Of a stretch of DNA of 64,000 nt, positions 27,854 through 37,046 are shown one piece after another; position 1 is the first letter of the stretch, and each line of letters opens with the position of its first letter. Under the pieces are notes generated by a model. That model was not told the DNA's origin and searched no databases. It saw only the letters and a list, made by a program, of their open reading frames with translations. The stretch lies in the NCBI RefSeq assembly GCF_051900425.1, contig NZ_JBHZGK010000002.1, positions 342,913 through 406,912 of the forward strand, given 5' to 3'. Source of the DNA: Frateuria_A sp051900425 (GTDB taxonomy: Bacteria > Pseudomonadota > Gammaproteobacteria > Xanthomonadales > Rhodanobacteraceae). Position numbers and translations under genes: made by a program.

Positions 27854-28185
27854 CTGCCAATGACGCCGCGGTCGCCGACCGCATCGAATCCGACGCCCTG
27901 AACGGCTTTGCCGTCGAAGGCGGCGATGTCAACCTGGACATGATCCTGGACGTGCCGGTGACGGTCGCGATGGAGGTCGGTCGCACCCGCATCAGCATCC
28001 GCAACCTGCTGCAGCTCAACCAGGGCTCGGTGGTGGAACTGGACCGTGCTGCCGGCGAACCGCTGGACGTGTTCGTCAACGGCACCCTGGTCGCCCACGG
28101 CGAGGTGGTGGTGATCAACGAGAAGTTCGGCATCCGCCTGACCGACGTGGTCAGTCCGGCCGAGCGCGTGCGCAAGCTGCGTTGA
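27850..28185 (+). CDS. fliN: Flagellar motor switch protein FliN
   Basis: Encodes 111 residues. After a short acidic start it is the SpoA-type C-ring subunit: MILDVPVTVAMEVGRTRISI, then LLQLNQGSVVELDRAAGEPL and NEKFGIRLTDVVSPAERVRK. The start overlaps the fliM stop (ATGA). Confidence 0.97.
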   Translation: MTANDAAVADRIESDALNGFAVEGGDVNLDMILDVPVTVAMEVGRTRISIRNLLQLNQGSVVELDRAAGEPLDVFVNGTLVAHGEVVVINEKFGIRLTDVVSPAERVRKLR

Positions 28186-28189
28186 TCCC

Positions 28190-28570
28190 ATGCTCGCCCT
28201 GATCTTCGCCGCGCCCGCCGCCACGCCCGACATCAACGTCGGCGGCGAGCTGTTGCGCGTGCTGCTCAGCCTGGCGGCGGTGATCGCGCTGATCTTCGTG
28301 GCCGGCTGGATGAGCCGCCGCCTGCAGGCCCGCAGCCTGCCCGGTGGCCGGCGTATCCGCTGCGTGGAATCGATGGCGGTCGGCGCGCGCGAGCGCGTGC
28401 TGCTGATCGACGCCGACGGCAAGCGCCTGCTGCTCGGCGTGGGGCAGGGCGGCCTGCGCACCCTGCATGTGTACGAGGGCGCGGCTCCGGTCGACGCCAA
28501 TCCGCCGGCGCCGCAGCCGGCCGCTCCCAACTTCGCGCAACTGCTGTCGCGCTGGAAAGGCAAGTCGTGA
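28190..28570 (+). CDS. fliO: Flagellar export assembly protein FliO
   Basis: Encodes 126 residues with one membrane helix near residues 26-46 (LSLAAVIALIFVAGWMSRRL) and a small cytoplasmic domain (RIRCVESMAVGARERVLLID) typical of FliO, which helps build the FliPQR core. It overlaps fliP by four bases. Confidence 0.92.
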   Translation: MLALIFAAPAATPDINVGGELLRVLLSLAAVIALIFVAGWMSRRLQARSLPGGRRIRCVESMAVGARERVLLIDADGKRLLLGVGQGGLRTLHVYEGAAPVDANPPAPQPAAPNFAQLLSRWKGKS

Positions 28571-29397
28571 AACCGCAGGTCTTGAAAGTGGCGCCGTTCC
28601 GCGGCGCGCGCTGGGTGCTCGCGCTGGTGCTGATGCTGTTGCCGCTGTTCGCCTTCGCGCAGGCGGCGCCCGCGCCGGCCGTGCCCGCGCTGAGCATGCC
28701 GGCAAGCCCCGCGGCGCCCGGCGGCATTCCCGTGCTGACCGTGCACGACGCGCCGGGCGGTGCGAAGAACTGGACGCTGTCGCTGCAGTTGCTGGGCCTG
28801 ATGACGGTCCTGACGCTGCTGCCGGCGATCCTTTTGATGATGACCTCGTTCACCCGGATCATCATCGTGCTGGGCTTCCTGCGCCAGGCACTGGGCACGC
28901 AGTCGACGCCACCCAACCAGGTGCTGCTCGGGCTGGCGCTGTTCCTGACGCTGTTCGTGATGGGCCCGGTCTTCAACAAGGCCTACAGCGATGGCGTCAA
29001 GCCGTACATGGACGGCCAGATGACCGCCGAGCAGGCGCTGCCCGCCGCCAGTGCGCCGTTCAAGCGCTTCATGCTCGACCAGACCCGCGACGCCGACCTG
29101 CAGCTGTTCACCCAGCTGGCCAGGGAGAAGCCCTACGCCGACAAGGACGCCGTGCCCTTCCGCGTGGCGATGCCGGCGTTCCTGACCTCCGAGCTGAAGA
29201 CCGCGTTCCAGATGGGCTTCCTCTTGTTCATCCCGTTCCTGATCATCGACCTGGTGGTGGCCAGCGTGCTGATGTCGATGGGCATGATGATGGTCTCGCC
29301 GATGATCATCTCGCTGCCCTTCAAGATCATGCTGTTCGTGCTGGTGGATGGCTGGACGCTGTTGATCGGGACGCTGGCGGGGAGTTTCTACACGTGA
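28567..29397 (+). CDS. fliP: Flagellar export gate protein FliP
   Basis: Encodes 276 residues. A cleavable signal peptide (WVLALVLMLLPLFAFAQAAP) is followed by membrane segments and the FliP signatures TSFTRIIIVLGFLRQALGTQ and LIIDLVVASVLMSMGMMMVS. The start is GTG overlapping the fliO stop (GTGA). FliP with FliQ and FliR forms the export channel. A short family B palindrome lies in the gap before fliQ. Confidence 0.96.
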   Translation: MKPQVLKVAPFRGARWVLALVLMLLPLFAFAQAAPAPAVPALSMPASPAAPGGIPVLTVHDAPGGAKNWTLSLQLLGLMTVLTLLPAILLMMTSFTRIIIVLGFLRQALGTQSTPPNQVLLGLALFLTLFVMGPVFNKAYSDGVKPYMDGQMTAEQALPAASAPFKRFMLDQTRDADLQLFTQLAREKPYADKDAVPFRVAMPAFLTSELKTAFQMGFLLFIPFLIIDLVVASVLMSMGMMMVSPMIISLPFKIMLFVLVDGWTLLIGTLAGSFYT

Positions 29398-29411
29398 GCG
29401 GGGCTTTTGCG

Positions 29412-29437
29412 CGCTCTCCCCTCCGGGGAGAGGGAGC
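29412..29437. repeat. Single short intergenic palindrome, family B
   Basis: GCTCTCCCCTCCGGGGAGAGGGAGCC in the 62-base gap between fliP and fliQ. It is the smallest member of family B in the window and interrupts an otherwise tightly packed operon. Confidence 0.75.
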
Positions 29438-29459
29438 CAAGTGTCCGAACTTCCCGCCC

Positions 29460-29729
29460 ATGACCCCTGAATCCGTCATCGAATTCGGCCAGCACGCGCT
29501 CTACGTGGCGATTCTGGTCGCCGCGCCGCTGCTGCTCACCGCGCTCGCCGTGGGCCTGCTGGTAGGCGTGATCCAGGCGGCCACGCAGATCAACGAGATG
29601 ACCCTCTCGTTCATCCCCAAGCTGATCGCCATGGCGGTGGTCGCGCTGATTACCGGCCCGTGGATGCTGCGCACGCTGGTGCAGTTCACGCGGCAATTGA
29701 TCGAGGGGCTGCCCGGGGCGGTGAAATGA
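29460..29729 (+). CDS. fliQ: Flagellar export gate protein FliQ
   Basis: Encodes 89 residues, the invariant FliQ size, with two membrane helices (ALYVAILVAAPLLLTALAVG and AMAVVALITGPWMLRTLVQF) joined by the conserved QAATQINEMTLSFIPKLIA loop. It overlaps fliR by four bases. No strong ribosome binding site is seen before ATG 29460. Confidence 0.96.
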   Translation: MTPESVIEFGQHALYVAILVAAPLLLTALAVGLLVGVIQAATQINEMTLSFIPKLIAMAVVALITGPWMLRTLVQFTRQLIEGLPGAVK

Positions 29730-30496
29730 CCACGGTGGATCTGGCCCAGCTGGAGAACTGGCTGGGCGGCCTGCTGTGGGCGCTGGGCCGCGTCGGCGGC
29801 CTGTGCCTGATCGCACCCGTGCTGGGCTCTGGCGTGATCCCCGCGCGCATCCGCGTCGGCTTGGTGGTGATGCTGACGCTGGTGCTGGCGCCGCTCGCAC
29901 CGGCGGCGGTCGATCCGTTGAGCGCCGCGGGCCTGGCGACGATGGTCAGCCAGATCCTGGTCGGCGCCTCGGTCGGCTTCGTGCTCAAGCTGGTGTTCGA
30001 GGCGGTGGCGTTTGGCGGCGAGCTGGTAGGGCAGGGCATGAGCCTGGGCTTCGCCGAAGTGGTCAATCCGGGCGGCGGCGGCAGTACGCCGGTGCTCAGC
30101 CAGTTCTACATGGTCCTGGTGACCTTGCTGTTCCTGGCGCTCAACGGCCACCTGCGGCTGATCCAGCTGCTGGCCGACAGCTTCCAGACGCTGCCGCCAG
30201 GCCCCGTCGCGATCAATGCCGAAGGGCTGCACGCGGTGGTGCTGTTCGGCACGCATCTTTTCGCCGGCGCGGTGCGCGTCGCGCTGCCGGCGGTCACCGC
30301 GCTTTTGGTGGTGAACATCGGTTTTGCCGCGATCAGTCGCGCAGCGCCTTCGATGAACCTGTTCGCGGTCGGCTTCCCGATCACCCTGTGCCTGGGGTCG
30401 ATCGCGCTGTGGATGGGTTTGCGCGCGCTCCCGGGTGCGTTCGAAACGCTGCAGGACAGCGCCTGGTCGCTGATGCACGAACTGGTCGGAGGCTGA
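29726..30496 (+). CDS. fliR: Flagellar export gate protein FliR
   Basis: Encodes 256 residues, several membrane helices. FliR hallmarks include GRVGGLCLIAPVLGSGVIPA, GELVGQGMSLGFAEVVNPGG and the VFEAVAFGGE segment. ATG 29726 overlaps the fliQ stop; the frame is open further upstream but only as a fliQ shadow. flhB follows after four bases. Confidence 0.95.
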   Translation: MTTVDLAQLENWLGGLLWALGRVGGLCLIAPVLGSGVIPARIRVGLVVMLTLVLAPLAPAAVDPLSAAGLATMVSQILVGASVGFVLKLVFEAVAFGGELVGQGMSLGFAEVVNPGGGGSTPVLSQFYMVLVTLLFLALNGHLRLIQLLADSFQTLPPGPVAINAEGLHAVVLFGTHLFAGAVRVALPAVTALLVVNIGFAAISRAAPSMNLFAVGFPITLCLGSIALWMGLRALPGAFETLQDSAWSLMHELVGG

Positions 30497-30500
30497 TGTC

Positions 30501-31637
30501 ATGGCCGAGAACGACGACCAGGAACGCACAGAACAACCATCGGAAAAACGGCTCAAAGAGGCCCGCGAAAAAGGCGACGTACCCCGATCACGGGACCTTT
30601 CCGGCGCCCTGGTGGTGCTGGCCGGCGTGGCAGCGTTGCTCTCCGGTAGCGAAGGCGCGATGGCACACGCGCGCACCATCTACGGCCTCGGCCTCTCCTA
30701 CAGCCGCGAGGCCCTGTTCTCCGATGCGCTGCCCGCACGCGTACTCGGCATGGCGGTGCGCGAGGCGATGATGCTGCTGATGCCGGTGGCGCTGGCGACG
30801 ATCCTTGCGGCGCTGACCGGACCGGTGCTCCTGGGCGGCATCCACTTCAGCGGGCAGGCGCTGCAGCCGAAGTTCGACCGGCTCAACCCGGTCGCCGGCC
30901 TGGGCCGGCTGGTTTCCATGCGCGGGCTGGTCGAGCTGGTGAAGTCGCTGGTCAAGCTGCTCTTCATCGGCGGCGCGCTGGCGCTGCTGCTCAAGCACTC
31001 GGTGGACGAGCTGCAGGCGCTGGGCCGTGCGGACGTGGCCCTGGGCGTGGCCCGCGCGATGTCGTTGCTGGGTCGCTCGGCGCTGCTGTTCGGGGCCTTG
31101 CTCCTGCTGATCGGCGGCGCGGACGCGCTTTACCAGAAGTTCGACCACGCCAAGCGCCTGCGCATGACGCGCCAGGAGCTCAAGGACGAGTCGAAGGAGA
31201 CCGAGGGCAACCCGGAACTGAAGGGCCGCATCCGCCAGGTGCAGTTCGAGATGTCGCGCCGCCGGATGATGCAGGAGCTGCCCAAGGCCGACGTGATCGT
31301 CACCAACCCGACCCACTTCGCCATCGCGCTCAAGTACGACGAAAACGGCACTGGCGCGCCGCGCGTGATCGCCAAGGGCGTGGATGTGCTCGCCCAGCAG
31401 ATCCGCCTGGTGGCCAGCGGCCACCGCATCCCGATGGTCGAGGCGCCGCCGCTGGCACGCGCCTTGTATGCCACCACCTCGCTGGGCCGGGAAATCCCGG
31501 TCTCGCTGTACGTGGCGGTGGCGCAGGTGCTGGCCTACGTCTACCAGTTGAAGCAGGCGACGGCACGCGGCGACGAGCCGCCGCCGGCGCCCAGGCCCGA
31601 GGTCGATCCTGACCTGATGGGCCCTTACAAGATCTAA
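30501..31637 (+). CDS. flhB: Flagellar export switch protein FlhB
   Basis: Encodes 378 residues. The N-terminus has ERTEQPSEKRLKEAREKGDV (typical FlhB), then four membrane helices and the cytoplasmic domain. The autocleavage motif is intact: Asn269-Pro270-Thr271-His272, at the same residue numbers as in Escherichia coli. FlhB receives the FliK signal and switches export from hook to filament proteins. A partial second copy of the C-terminal domain is encoded on the minus strand at 45394-45660. Confidence 0.97.
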   Translation: MAENDDQERTEQPSEKRLKEAREKGDVPRSRDLSGALVVLAGVAALLSGSEGAMAHARTIYGLGLSYSREALFSDALPARVLGMAVREAMMLLMPVALATILAALTGPVLLGGIHFSGQALQPKFDRLNPVAGLGRLVSMRGLVELVKSLVKLLFIGGALALLLKHSVDELQALGRADVALGVARAMSLLGRSALLFGALLLLIGGADALYQKFDHAKRLRMTRQELKDESKETEGNPELKGRIRQVQFEMSRRRMMQELPKADVIVTNPTHFAIALKYDENGTGAPRVIAKGVDVLAQQIRLVASGHRIPMVEAPPLARALYATTSLGREIPVSLYVAVAQVLAYVYQLKQATARGDEPPPAPRPEVDPDLMGPYKI

Positions 31638-31649
31638 GGGGAACGACGC

Positions 31650-33743
31650 ATGGCCGCCGCTGGCGCAATGGAATCTCTCAAGCAGCTCGGACGCCGCGGC
31701 GTCGGCGCGCCGGTGGTCATGCTGGCGATGCTGGCGATGGTCATGCTGCCGATGCCGCCGTTCCTGCTGGACATGCTGTTCAGCTTCAACATCGCGCTGT
31801 CGCTCGTCATTTTGTTGGCGGTGATCTACGTGATGCGGCCGCTGGAATTCGCCGCTTTTCCGACGGTCGTGCTGATGGCGACTCTTTTACGTCTCGCCCT
31901 GAACATCGCCTCGACCCGCGTGGTGCTGCTGCATGGCCACGACGGTCCGGGGGCGGCCGGCAAGGTGATCGAGGCGTTCGGCGAGTTCGTGATCGGCGGC
32001 AACTTCGCCGTCGGCCTGGTGGTGTTCGCGATCCTCACCATCATCAACTTCGTGGTGGTCACCAAGGGCGCCACCCGCGTGTCGGAAGTGACCGCCCGCT
32101 TCACCCTGGACGCGATGCCCGGCAAGCAGATGGCGATCGACGCCGATCTCAACGCGGGCCTCTTGACCCAGGAGCAGGCGCGCGAGCGCCGCCAGGAAGT
32201 GCGCGAGGAAGCGGACTTCTACGGCTCGATGGACGGTGCCTCGAAGTTCGTCCGCGGCGACGCCACGGCCGGCATCCTGATCCTGTTCATCAACATCATT
32301 GGCGGCTTCTTCGTCGGCATGTTCCAGCACGGCCTGGGCGCCGGCGAATCGGCCAAGACCTACACCCTGCTCACCATCGGCGACGGCCTGGTCGCGCAGG
32401 TGCCCGCGCTGATGCTCTCGATCGCCACGGCGGTGATCGTCACCCGCGTGTCCAAGTCGCAGGACATGGGCAAGCAGGTGATCGGCCAGGTGTTCGGCCA
32501 GCCGCGCGCGCTGGCGGTGGCCGGCGCGGTGCTGGGCGTGATGGGCCTGATCCCGGGCATGCCGAACCTCGCCTTCCTGCTGCTCGGCGGCTGCTGCGGC
32601 GGCGCGGCGTACCTGATGATCAAGCGTGAGCGCGAGACGAAGGAGAAGCTCGCCGAGGCGGTCGCCGAGCCGGCCGCGACGCCCGCCGTCCCGGCCGAGC
32701 GCATGGAACTCAACTGGGACGACGTGGCCAGCGTCGATCCGCTGGGGCTGGAGGTCGGCTACCGGCTGATCCCGCTGGTGGACACGCACCAGGGCGGCGA
32801 GCTGATGGGCCGGATCAAGTCCGTCCGACGCAAGCTGTCGCAGGAATTCGGCTTCCTCGTCCCGGCAGTGCACATCCGCGACAACCTGGACCTGGGACCC
32901 AATACCTACCGCGTCACCCTGATGGGCGTGCCGATGGGCGAGGCCGAGGTGCACAACGAGCGGCTGCTGGCGATCAATCCCGGTCGCGTGCACGGGCCGC
33001 TGCAGGGCATCCAGACCAAGGACCCGGCGTTTGGCCTGGAAGCCGTATGGATAGAGCAGGGCCAGCGCGAGATGGCGCAGAGCCTGGGCTACACCGTGGT
33101 CGATCCGGCCACCGTGGTGGCCACGCACCTGTCGCACATCCTGCAAACCCACGCGCACGAACTGATCAGCCACCAGGACGTGCAGCAACTGCTCGACCGC
33201 CTGGCGCAGACCGCGCCCAAGCTGGTCGAGGACCTGGTGCCCAAGCGCATGGCGCTGGGCGTGGTGGTCAAGGTGCTGCAGAACCTGCTGGCCGAGCGCG
33301 TGCCGATTCGCAACATGCGCACGATCGTCGAAACCTTGGCGGAGCACGCGGGCCAGAGTCAGGATCCCGGCATGCTCACCGCCGCCGTGCGCGTCGCGCT
33401 GGGCCGCCAGATCGTGCAGGAGATCACCGGCCTGGGTACCGAGGTGCCGGTCATCACGCTGGCGCCGGAACTCGAGCAGATCCTCATGAATTCGCTCTCC
33501 GGCGGCGGCGTGGCCGGCGCGGCGGTGGAACCGGGCCTGGCCGACCGCCTGCAGCAGAGCGTCGCCGACGCCGCGCGGCGCCAGGAAATGAGCGGCGAAG
33601 CGGCCGTGCTGCTGGTCGCGCCGCAGCTTCGTCCGTGGCTCGCCCGCTTCACCCGCCACGTGGCACAGAACCTGCACGTACTGGCTTACAACGAGGTGCC
33701 GGACAACCGCAGGGTGCGGCTGGTCCAGGCGCTGGGACGTTGA
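31650..33743 (+). CDS. flhA: Flagellar export gate protein FlhA
   Basis: Encodes 697 residues. An N-terminal half with about eight membrane helices carries the FHIPEP-family signature TLLRLALNIASTRVVLLHGH. The C-terminal cytoplasmic half docks export chaperones (VPAVHIRDNLDLGPNTYRV, LVEDLVPKRMALGVVVKVLQ). It follows flhB by 12 bases with AAGGGGAA upstream. A sigma54-like site for flhF lies within its 3' end. Confidence 0.97.
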   Translation: MAAAGAMESLKQLGRRGVGAPVVMLAMLAMVMLPMPPFLLDMLFSFNIALSLVILLAVIYVMRPLEFAAFPTVVLMATLLRLALNIASTRVVLLHGHDGPGAAGKVIEAFGEFVIGGNFAVGLVVFAILTIINFVVVTKGATRVSEVTARFTLDAMPGKQMAIDADLNAGLLTQEQARERRQEVREEADFYGSMDGASKFVRGDATAGILILFINIIGGFFVGMFQHGLGAGESAKTYTLLTIGDGLVAQVPALMLSIATAVIVTRVSKSQDMGKQVIGQVFGQPRALAVAGAVLGVMGLIPGMPNLAFLLLGGCCGGAAYLMIKRERETKEKLAEAVAEPAATPAVPAERMELNWDDVASVDPLGLEVGYRLIPLVDTHQGGELMGRIKSVRRKLSQEFGFLVPAVHIRDNLDLGPNTYRVTLMGVPMGEAEVHNERLLAINPGRVHGPLQGIQTKDPAFGLEAVWIEQGQREMAQSLGYTVVDPATVVATHLSHILQTHAHELISHQDVQQLLDRLAQTAPKLVEDLVPKRMALGVVVKVLQNLLAERVPIRNMRTIVETLAEHAGQSQDPGMLTAAVRVALGRQIVQEITGLGTEVPVITLAPELEQILMNSLSGGGVAGAAVEPGLADRLQQSVADAARRQEMSGEAAVLLVAPQLRPWLARFTRHVAQNLHVLAYNEVPDNRRVRLVQALGR
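33661..33676 (+). promoter_or_regulatory. Possible internal sigma54 promoter for flhF
   Basis: TGGCAC (33661-33666), N5, CTGCA (33672-33676), with exact spacing and one mismatch. It lies inside the last 85 bases of flhA and about 190 bases before flhF. In Pseudomonas flhF has its own sigma54/FleQ-dependent promoter, which makes this plausible. Confidence 0.45.
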
Positions 33744-33745
33744 GG

Positions 33746-33852
33746 AGCCGGGAATCGTGAATAGCAAATCGGGAATCGCAAAAGCGCGCACGCCATGGGT
33801 TGGCGCGAACCGCTTCAACCATTCCCCATTGACCATTCCCCATTCCCGCTTG
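33746..33852. repeat. Intergenic repeat, family D (GGGAATCG / ATTCCCCATT type)
   Basis: GGGAATCGTGAATAGCAAATCGGGAATCGC on the left is partly complementary to ACCATTCCCCATTGACCATTCCCCATTCCC on the right. They enclose a 45-base spacer in the flhA-flhF gap. A similar pair occurs at the fliA-cheY boundary. Confidence 0.75.
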
Positions 33853-33863
33853 CGGAGCAAGCA

Positions 33864-35300
33864 ATGAAGATCAAACGTTTCGTAGCGCCGGACATGCGCC
33901 AGGCGATGCGCGAAGTGCGCGAGGAGCAGGGCCCGGATGCGGTGATCCTGTCCACGCGCAGGATTGACGAGGGCATCGAGATCATTGCCGCCGTCGATTA
34001 CGACGAGGCGCTGGTGCGCGAGGCCGCGCGCCATGGCGCGGCGCCTGCGCCGGCCGTGGAGCCGCCGGCGTTGCCGCCGCGTGCCGCCGCGGCGAATCCG
34101 CCGCCGCCCCCGCCCCCGGTGGGCGAGGCCCGCGTCGAAACGCTGGCGCCCGCCACTCGTCCGTCGCCCGCCGAGGCTGCCCCGCGGCCCGCGCAGGCGG
34201 TCGCGTCCGGGGAAGCACACAAGACGGCACGGCCCGAACCTCGCGCGCCGCGCGCCGCGACCGGCGCCCAGGCCGAGGGCCTGGTCCAGGCCAGGGCGCA
34301 GGCGCCGCAGCCGCAGCAAGCACCGGAGATCCCGGCCGAGCCGGTCGTCCACCCGCTTATCGAGCGCGCCGCGCAGGACACCGTGCGCATGCGCGCCGAG
34401 CTGTCCAGCCTGCGCGAGATGCTCGAGATGCAGCTCTCCAGCCTGGCCTGGAACGACATGGAACGCCGCCAGCCGATGCACACCCGCGTGCTGCGCGAGC
34501 TGACCCGGCTCGGCATCGACGCCGACGTCGCCCGCGCGCTGGCCGACGAGCTGCCGCCGCAGATGACGCCCGAACAGGCGCGCTACCTGCCGCTGGGCAT
34601 GTTGAGCCGTGGCATCGCCGTCAGCGGCCGCGGCCGCTCGGATGAGGCCGGCGTTACCGCGCTGGTCGGCCCGACCGGCGTGGGCAAGACCACCACGCTG
34701 GCGAAGCTGGCCGCCCGCGCGGTGGTGCGCCATGGCGCCTCGCAGGTCGCGCTGGTCAGTACCGACCATTACCGCATCGGCGCCGCCGCGCAGCTGGAGC
34801 ACTACGGTCGCCTGCTCGGCGTGCGGGTGTATCCGGCCTACGACGCGCAGAGCCTGCGCCAGGTGCTGGAACTGCTGAAGGGCTGCCACACCGTGCTGGT
34901 CGACACCGCCGGCCTGGCCGGCAACGACCCGCGGCTGGCCGAACAACTCGACGCGCTGCGCGAGGCCGGCGAGCTGCGCGCCTGCCTGGTGCTGGCCGCC
35001 AACGCGCAGGCGCAGTCGCTGGACGACGCCGTGCGTGCGTACCTGCCGGTCAAGCCGCACGCGGCGATCCTGACCAAACTCGACGAGGCGCCCAGCCTCG
35101 GCGGCGCACTGTCGGTGCTGATCCGCCACCGGCTGGCGCTGGACTACACCACCGACGGCCAGCGCGTGCCCGAGGACATCGCCGCCGCCGACGCACGCCT
35201 GCTGGTATGCCGCGCCGCGCAGGCGCTCAAGGGCAACACGCCGGCCGCCGACGAGGCGGTGCTGGCCGAGCGCTTCGGGACGATGGTGGCCCAGGCATGA
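33864..35300 (+). CDS. flhF: Flagellar positioning GTPase FlhF
   Basis: Encodes 478 residues, an SRP-like GTPase that places the flagellum at the pole. The N-terminal B domain (MKIKRFVAPDMRQAMREVRE) is followed by a long proline- and alanine-rich linker (about 55-165). The NG domain has P-loop GPTGVGKTTTLAKL (about 270-283) and later G motifs DTAGLAGND and TKLDEAPSLGG. ATG 33864 follows GCGGAG. It overlaps flhG by four bases. Confidence 0.96.
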   Translation: MKIKRFVAPDMRQAMREVREEQGPDAVILSTRRIDEGIEIIAAVDYDEALVREAARHGAAPAPAVEPPALPPRAAAANPPPPPPPVGEARVETLAPATRPSPAEAAPRPAQAVASGEAHKTARPEPRAPRAATGAQAEGLVQARAQAPQPQQAPEIPAEPVVHPLIERAAQDTVRMRAELSSLREMLEMQLSSLAWNDMERRQPMHTRVLRELTRLGIDADVARALADELPPQMTPEQARYLPLGMLSRGIAVSGRGRSDEAGVTALVGPTGVGKTTTLAKLAARAVVRHGASQVALVSTDHYRIGAAAQLEHYGRLLGVRVYPAYDAQSLRQVLELLKGCHTVLVDTAGLAGNDPRLAEQLDALREAGELRACLVLAANAQAQSLDDAVRAYLPVKPHAAILTKLDEAPSLGGALSVLIRHRLALDYTTDGQRVPEDIAAADARLLVCRAAQALKGNTPAADEAVLAERFGTMVAQA

Positions 35301-36241
35301 GCGGAATCCTTGCAATGAACCAGGCGTGGGGCTTGAAAGACATGTTCAACGCGATCACGGGCGAGCGCGACAGCGCGCCGCCCGCACCGCACCGGCCGCA
35401 CCAGGCGGCCAACGCCGGCGCACCGCGCCGCCGCTGCCGCGCGATCGCGGTGGCCGGCGGCAAGGGTGGCGTCGGCAAGACCACCGTGGCGGTCAACCTC
35501 GGCATGAGCCTGGCGATGGCCGGCCGTGACGTGATGTTGCTCGACGCCGACATGGGCCTGGCCAACGTCGACGTGCTGCTCGGCCTGGCGCCCTCGCGCC
35601 ACCTGGGCCACCTGCTCGACGGTACCGCCACGCTCGAGGAGCTGGTGCTGGAGGGGCCGCACGGGCTGAAGGTCATTCCCGGCGGATCCGGCGCGCGGCG
35701 CCTGGCGCAACTGGGCAACGGCGAGCATGCCGCGGTGATCCGCGCGTTCGACGAGCTGCCCAGGCCGCCGGACTACCTGCTGGTCGACACCGCCGCGGGC
35801 CTGTCCGACAACGTGGCGATGTTCGCCGCCGCGACCGACGACGTGGTGCTGGTGGTCTGCGACGAACCGGCTTCGCTCACCGACGCCTACGCGCTGATCA
35901 AGGTGCTTTCGCGCGACTTCGGGGTGCGTCGCTTCCGCTTCGTCGCCAACCTGGTGCGCAACCTGGGCGAGGCCCGGGCGCTGCACCAGAAGCTGGCCAA
36001 GGTCAGCGACCGCTTCCTGGACGTGGTGCTGGATTTCTTCGGCTTCGTGCCGCAGGACGAGCGGCTCAAGCAGGCCATCCGCCGGCAGAGCGCGGTGGTG
36101 GACCTGTGGCCGGCGGCGCGTTCGTCGCAGGCATTCAAGCAATTGGCGGGTGCGGTCGATAACTGGGAGGAACCCGCGCGCGCGGGCCTGGACCGCATCG
36201 CGTTTTTCGGTGGCCAGGCCGTGACGGCGTCGGGGTGGTGA
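35297..36241 (+). CDS. flhG: Flagellar number regulator FlhG (FleN)
   Basis: Encodes 314 residues of the MinD/ParA family. The N-terminus (MNQAWGLKDMFNAITG) has the FlhF-activating DQAxxLR-like region seen in FleN. The deviant Walker A is GGKGGVGKTT (about residues 54-63), followed by LLDADMGLANVDVLLG and LLVDTAAGLSDNV. In Pseudomonas FleN restrains FleQ and keeps flagella to one. Start ATG 35297 overlaps flhF; ATG 35315 (MNQAW) is an alternative. fliA starts one base after the stop. Confidence 0.95.
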   Translation: MSGILAMNQAWGLKDMFNAITGERDSAPPAPHRPHQAANAGAPRRRCRAIAVAGGKGGVGKTTVAVNLGMSLAMAGRDVMLLDADMGLANVDVLLGLAPSRHLGHLLDGTATLEELVLEGPHGLKVIPGGSGARRLAQLGNGEHAAVIRAFDELPRPPDYLLVDTAAGLSDNVAMFAAATDDVVLVVCDEPASLTDAYALIKVLSRDFGVRRFRFVANLVRNLGEARALHQKLAKVSDRFLDVVLDFFGFVPQDERLKQAIRRQSAVVDLWPAARSSQAFKQLAGAVDNWEEPARAGLDRIAFFGGQAVTASGW

Positions 36242-36242
36242 C

Positions 36243-37046
36243 ATGAGCGTGGCATCGGAATATCTCCAGCTGCAAAAACAGAGTGCAGACGAGTTGGTGC
36301 GCCAGCACGCGCCACTGGTGCGGCGTATTGCCTATCACCTGATGGGCCGCCTGCCGCCGAGCGTGGACGTGGGCGACCTGATCCAGTCGGGCATGATCGG
36401 CCTGCTCGAGGCCGCGCGGCACTACGCGACCGATCGCTCGGCGAGCTTCGAGACCTACGCCGGCATCCGCATCCGCGGCGCCATGCTGGACGAGCTGCGC
36501 AAGACCGACTGGACCCCGCGCTCGGTGCATCGCAAGGTGCGCGAAGTGGCCGAGGTGGTGCGCCAGATCGAGATCGAGACCGGCGCCGACGCCGAGGACG
36601 CCGAGGTGATCAAGCGGCTGGGCGTGAGCGCGGAGGAGTACCACCAGATCCTCGCCGATGCCGCCAGCGCGCGCCTGCTCAGCCTGACCGCGCCCGACGA
36701 CGGCGACGGTGCGCCGGCCTTCGACGTGGTCGACCAGGGCAACCTGGGTCCGGCCGAGAGCATCGAACAGGAAGGCCTGCGCCAGGCGCTGATCGACGGC
36801 ATCTCCGGCCTGCCCGAGCGCGAGCAACTGGTCATGTCGCTGTACTACGAGCAGGAATTGAACCTGAAGGAAATCGGCGCCGTGCTGGGCGTGACCGAGT
36901 CGCGCGTGTGCCAGATCCATGGCCAGGCGATCGTGCGGTTGCGCGCGCGCCTGGGCGATTGGCGGGATGGGAATGGGGAATCGGAAATGGGCAATCGCAA
37001 AGGCAAAAGCCGCCGTGCCCAACCCGATCGCTCCTCGCCCCGCTGA
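36243..37046 (+). CDS. fliA: Flagellar sigma factor FliA (sigma28), with repeat-encoded tail
   Basis: Encodes 267 residues. Regions 2, 3 and 4 of sigma28 are intact (PLVRRIAYHLMGRLPPSVDV, DLIQSGMIGLLEAARHYATD, and region 4 NLKEIGAVLGVTESRVCQIH). FliA should end near RLRARLGDW at about residue 240. A tail of about 27 residues (RDGNGESEMGNRKGKSR, then RAQPDRSSPR) is encoded by a family D intergenic repeat. The promoters before cheV, fliC and the second che operon are probable targets. FlgM, its antagonist, is not in the window. Confidence 0.95.
   Translation: MSVASEYLQLQKQSADELVRQHAPLVRRIAYHLMGRLPPSVDVGDLIQSGMIGLLEAARHYATDRSASFETYAGIRIRGAMLDELRKTDWTPRSVHRKVREVAEVVRQIEIETGADAEDAEVIKRLGVSAEEYHQILADAASARLLSLTAPDDGDGAPAFDVVDQGNLGPAESIEQEGLRQALIDGISGLPEREQLVMSLYYEQELNLKEIGAVLGVTESRVCQIHGQAIVRLRARLGDWRDGNGESEMGNRKGKSRRAQPDRSSPR

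Noticed and set aside
31887..35315. A 1142-codon minus-strand open frame antisense to flhA and flhF
   Set aside because: It is a product of high GC and strong third-position bias. It lies wholly opposite two certain genes, has an Ala/Arg/His/Gln-rich composition and no recognisable domain. The same applies to the long minus-strand frames at 3054-5066, 4604-6790, 6859-8988, 19307-21739, 37455-40070, 47698-50019 and 49838-53263.
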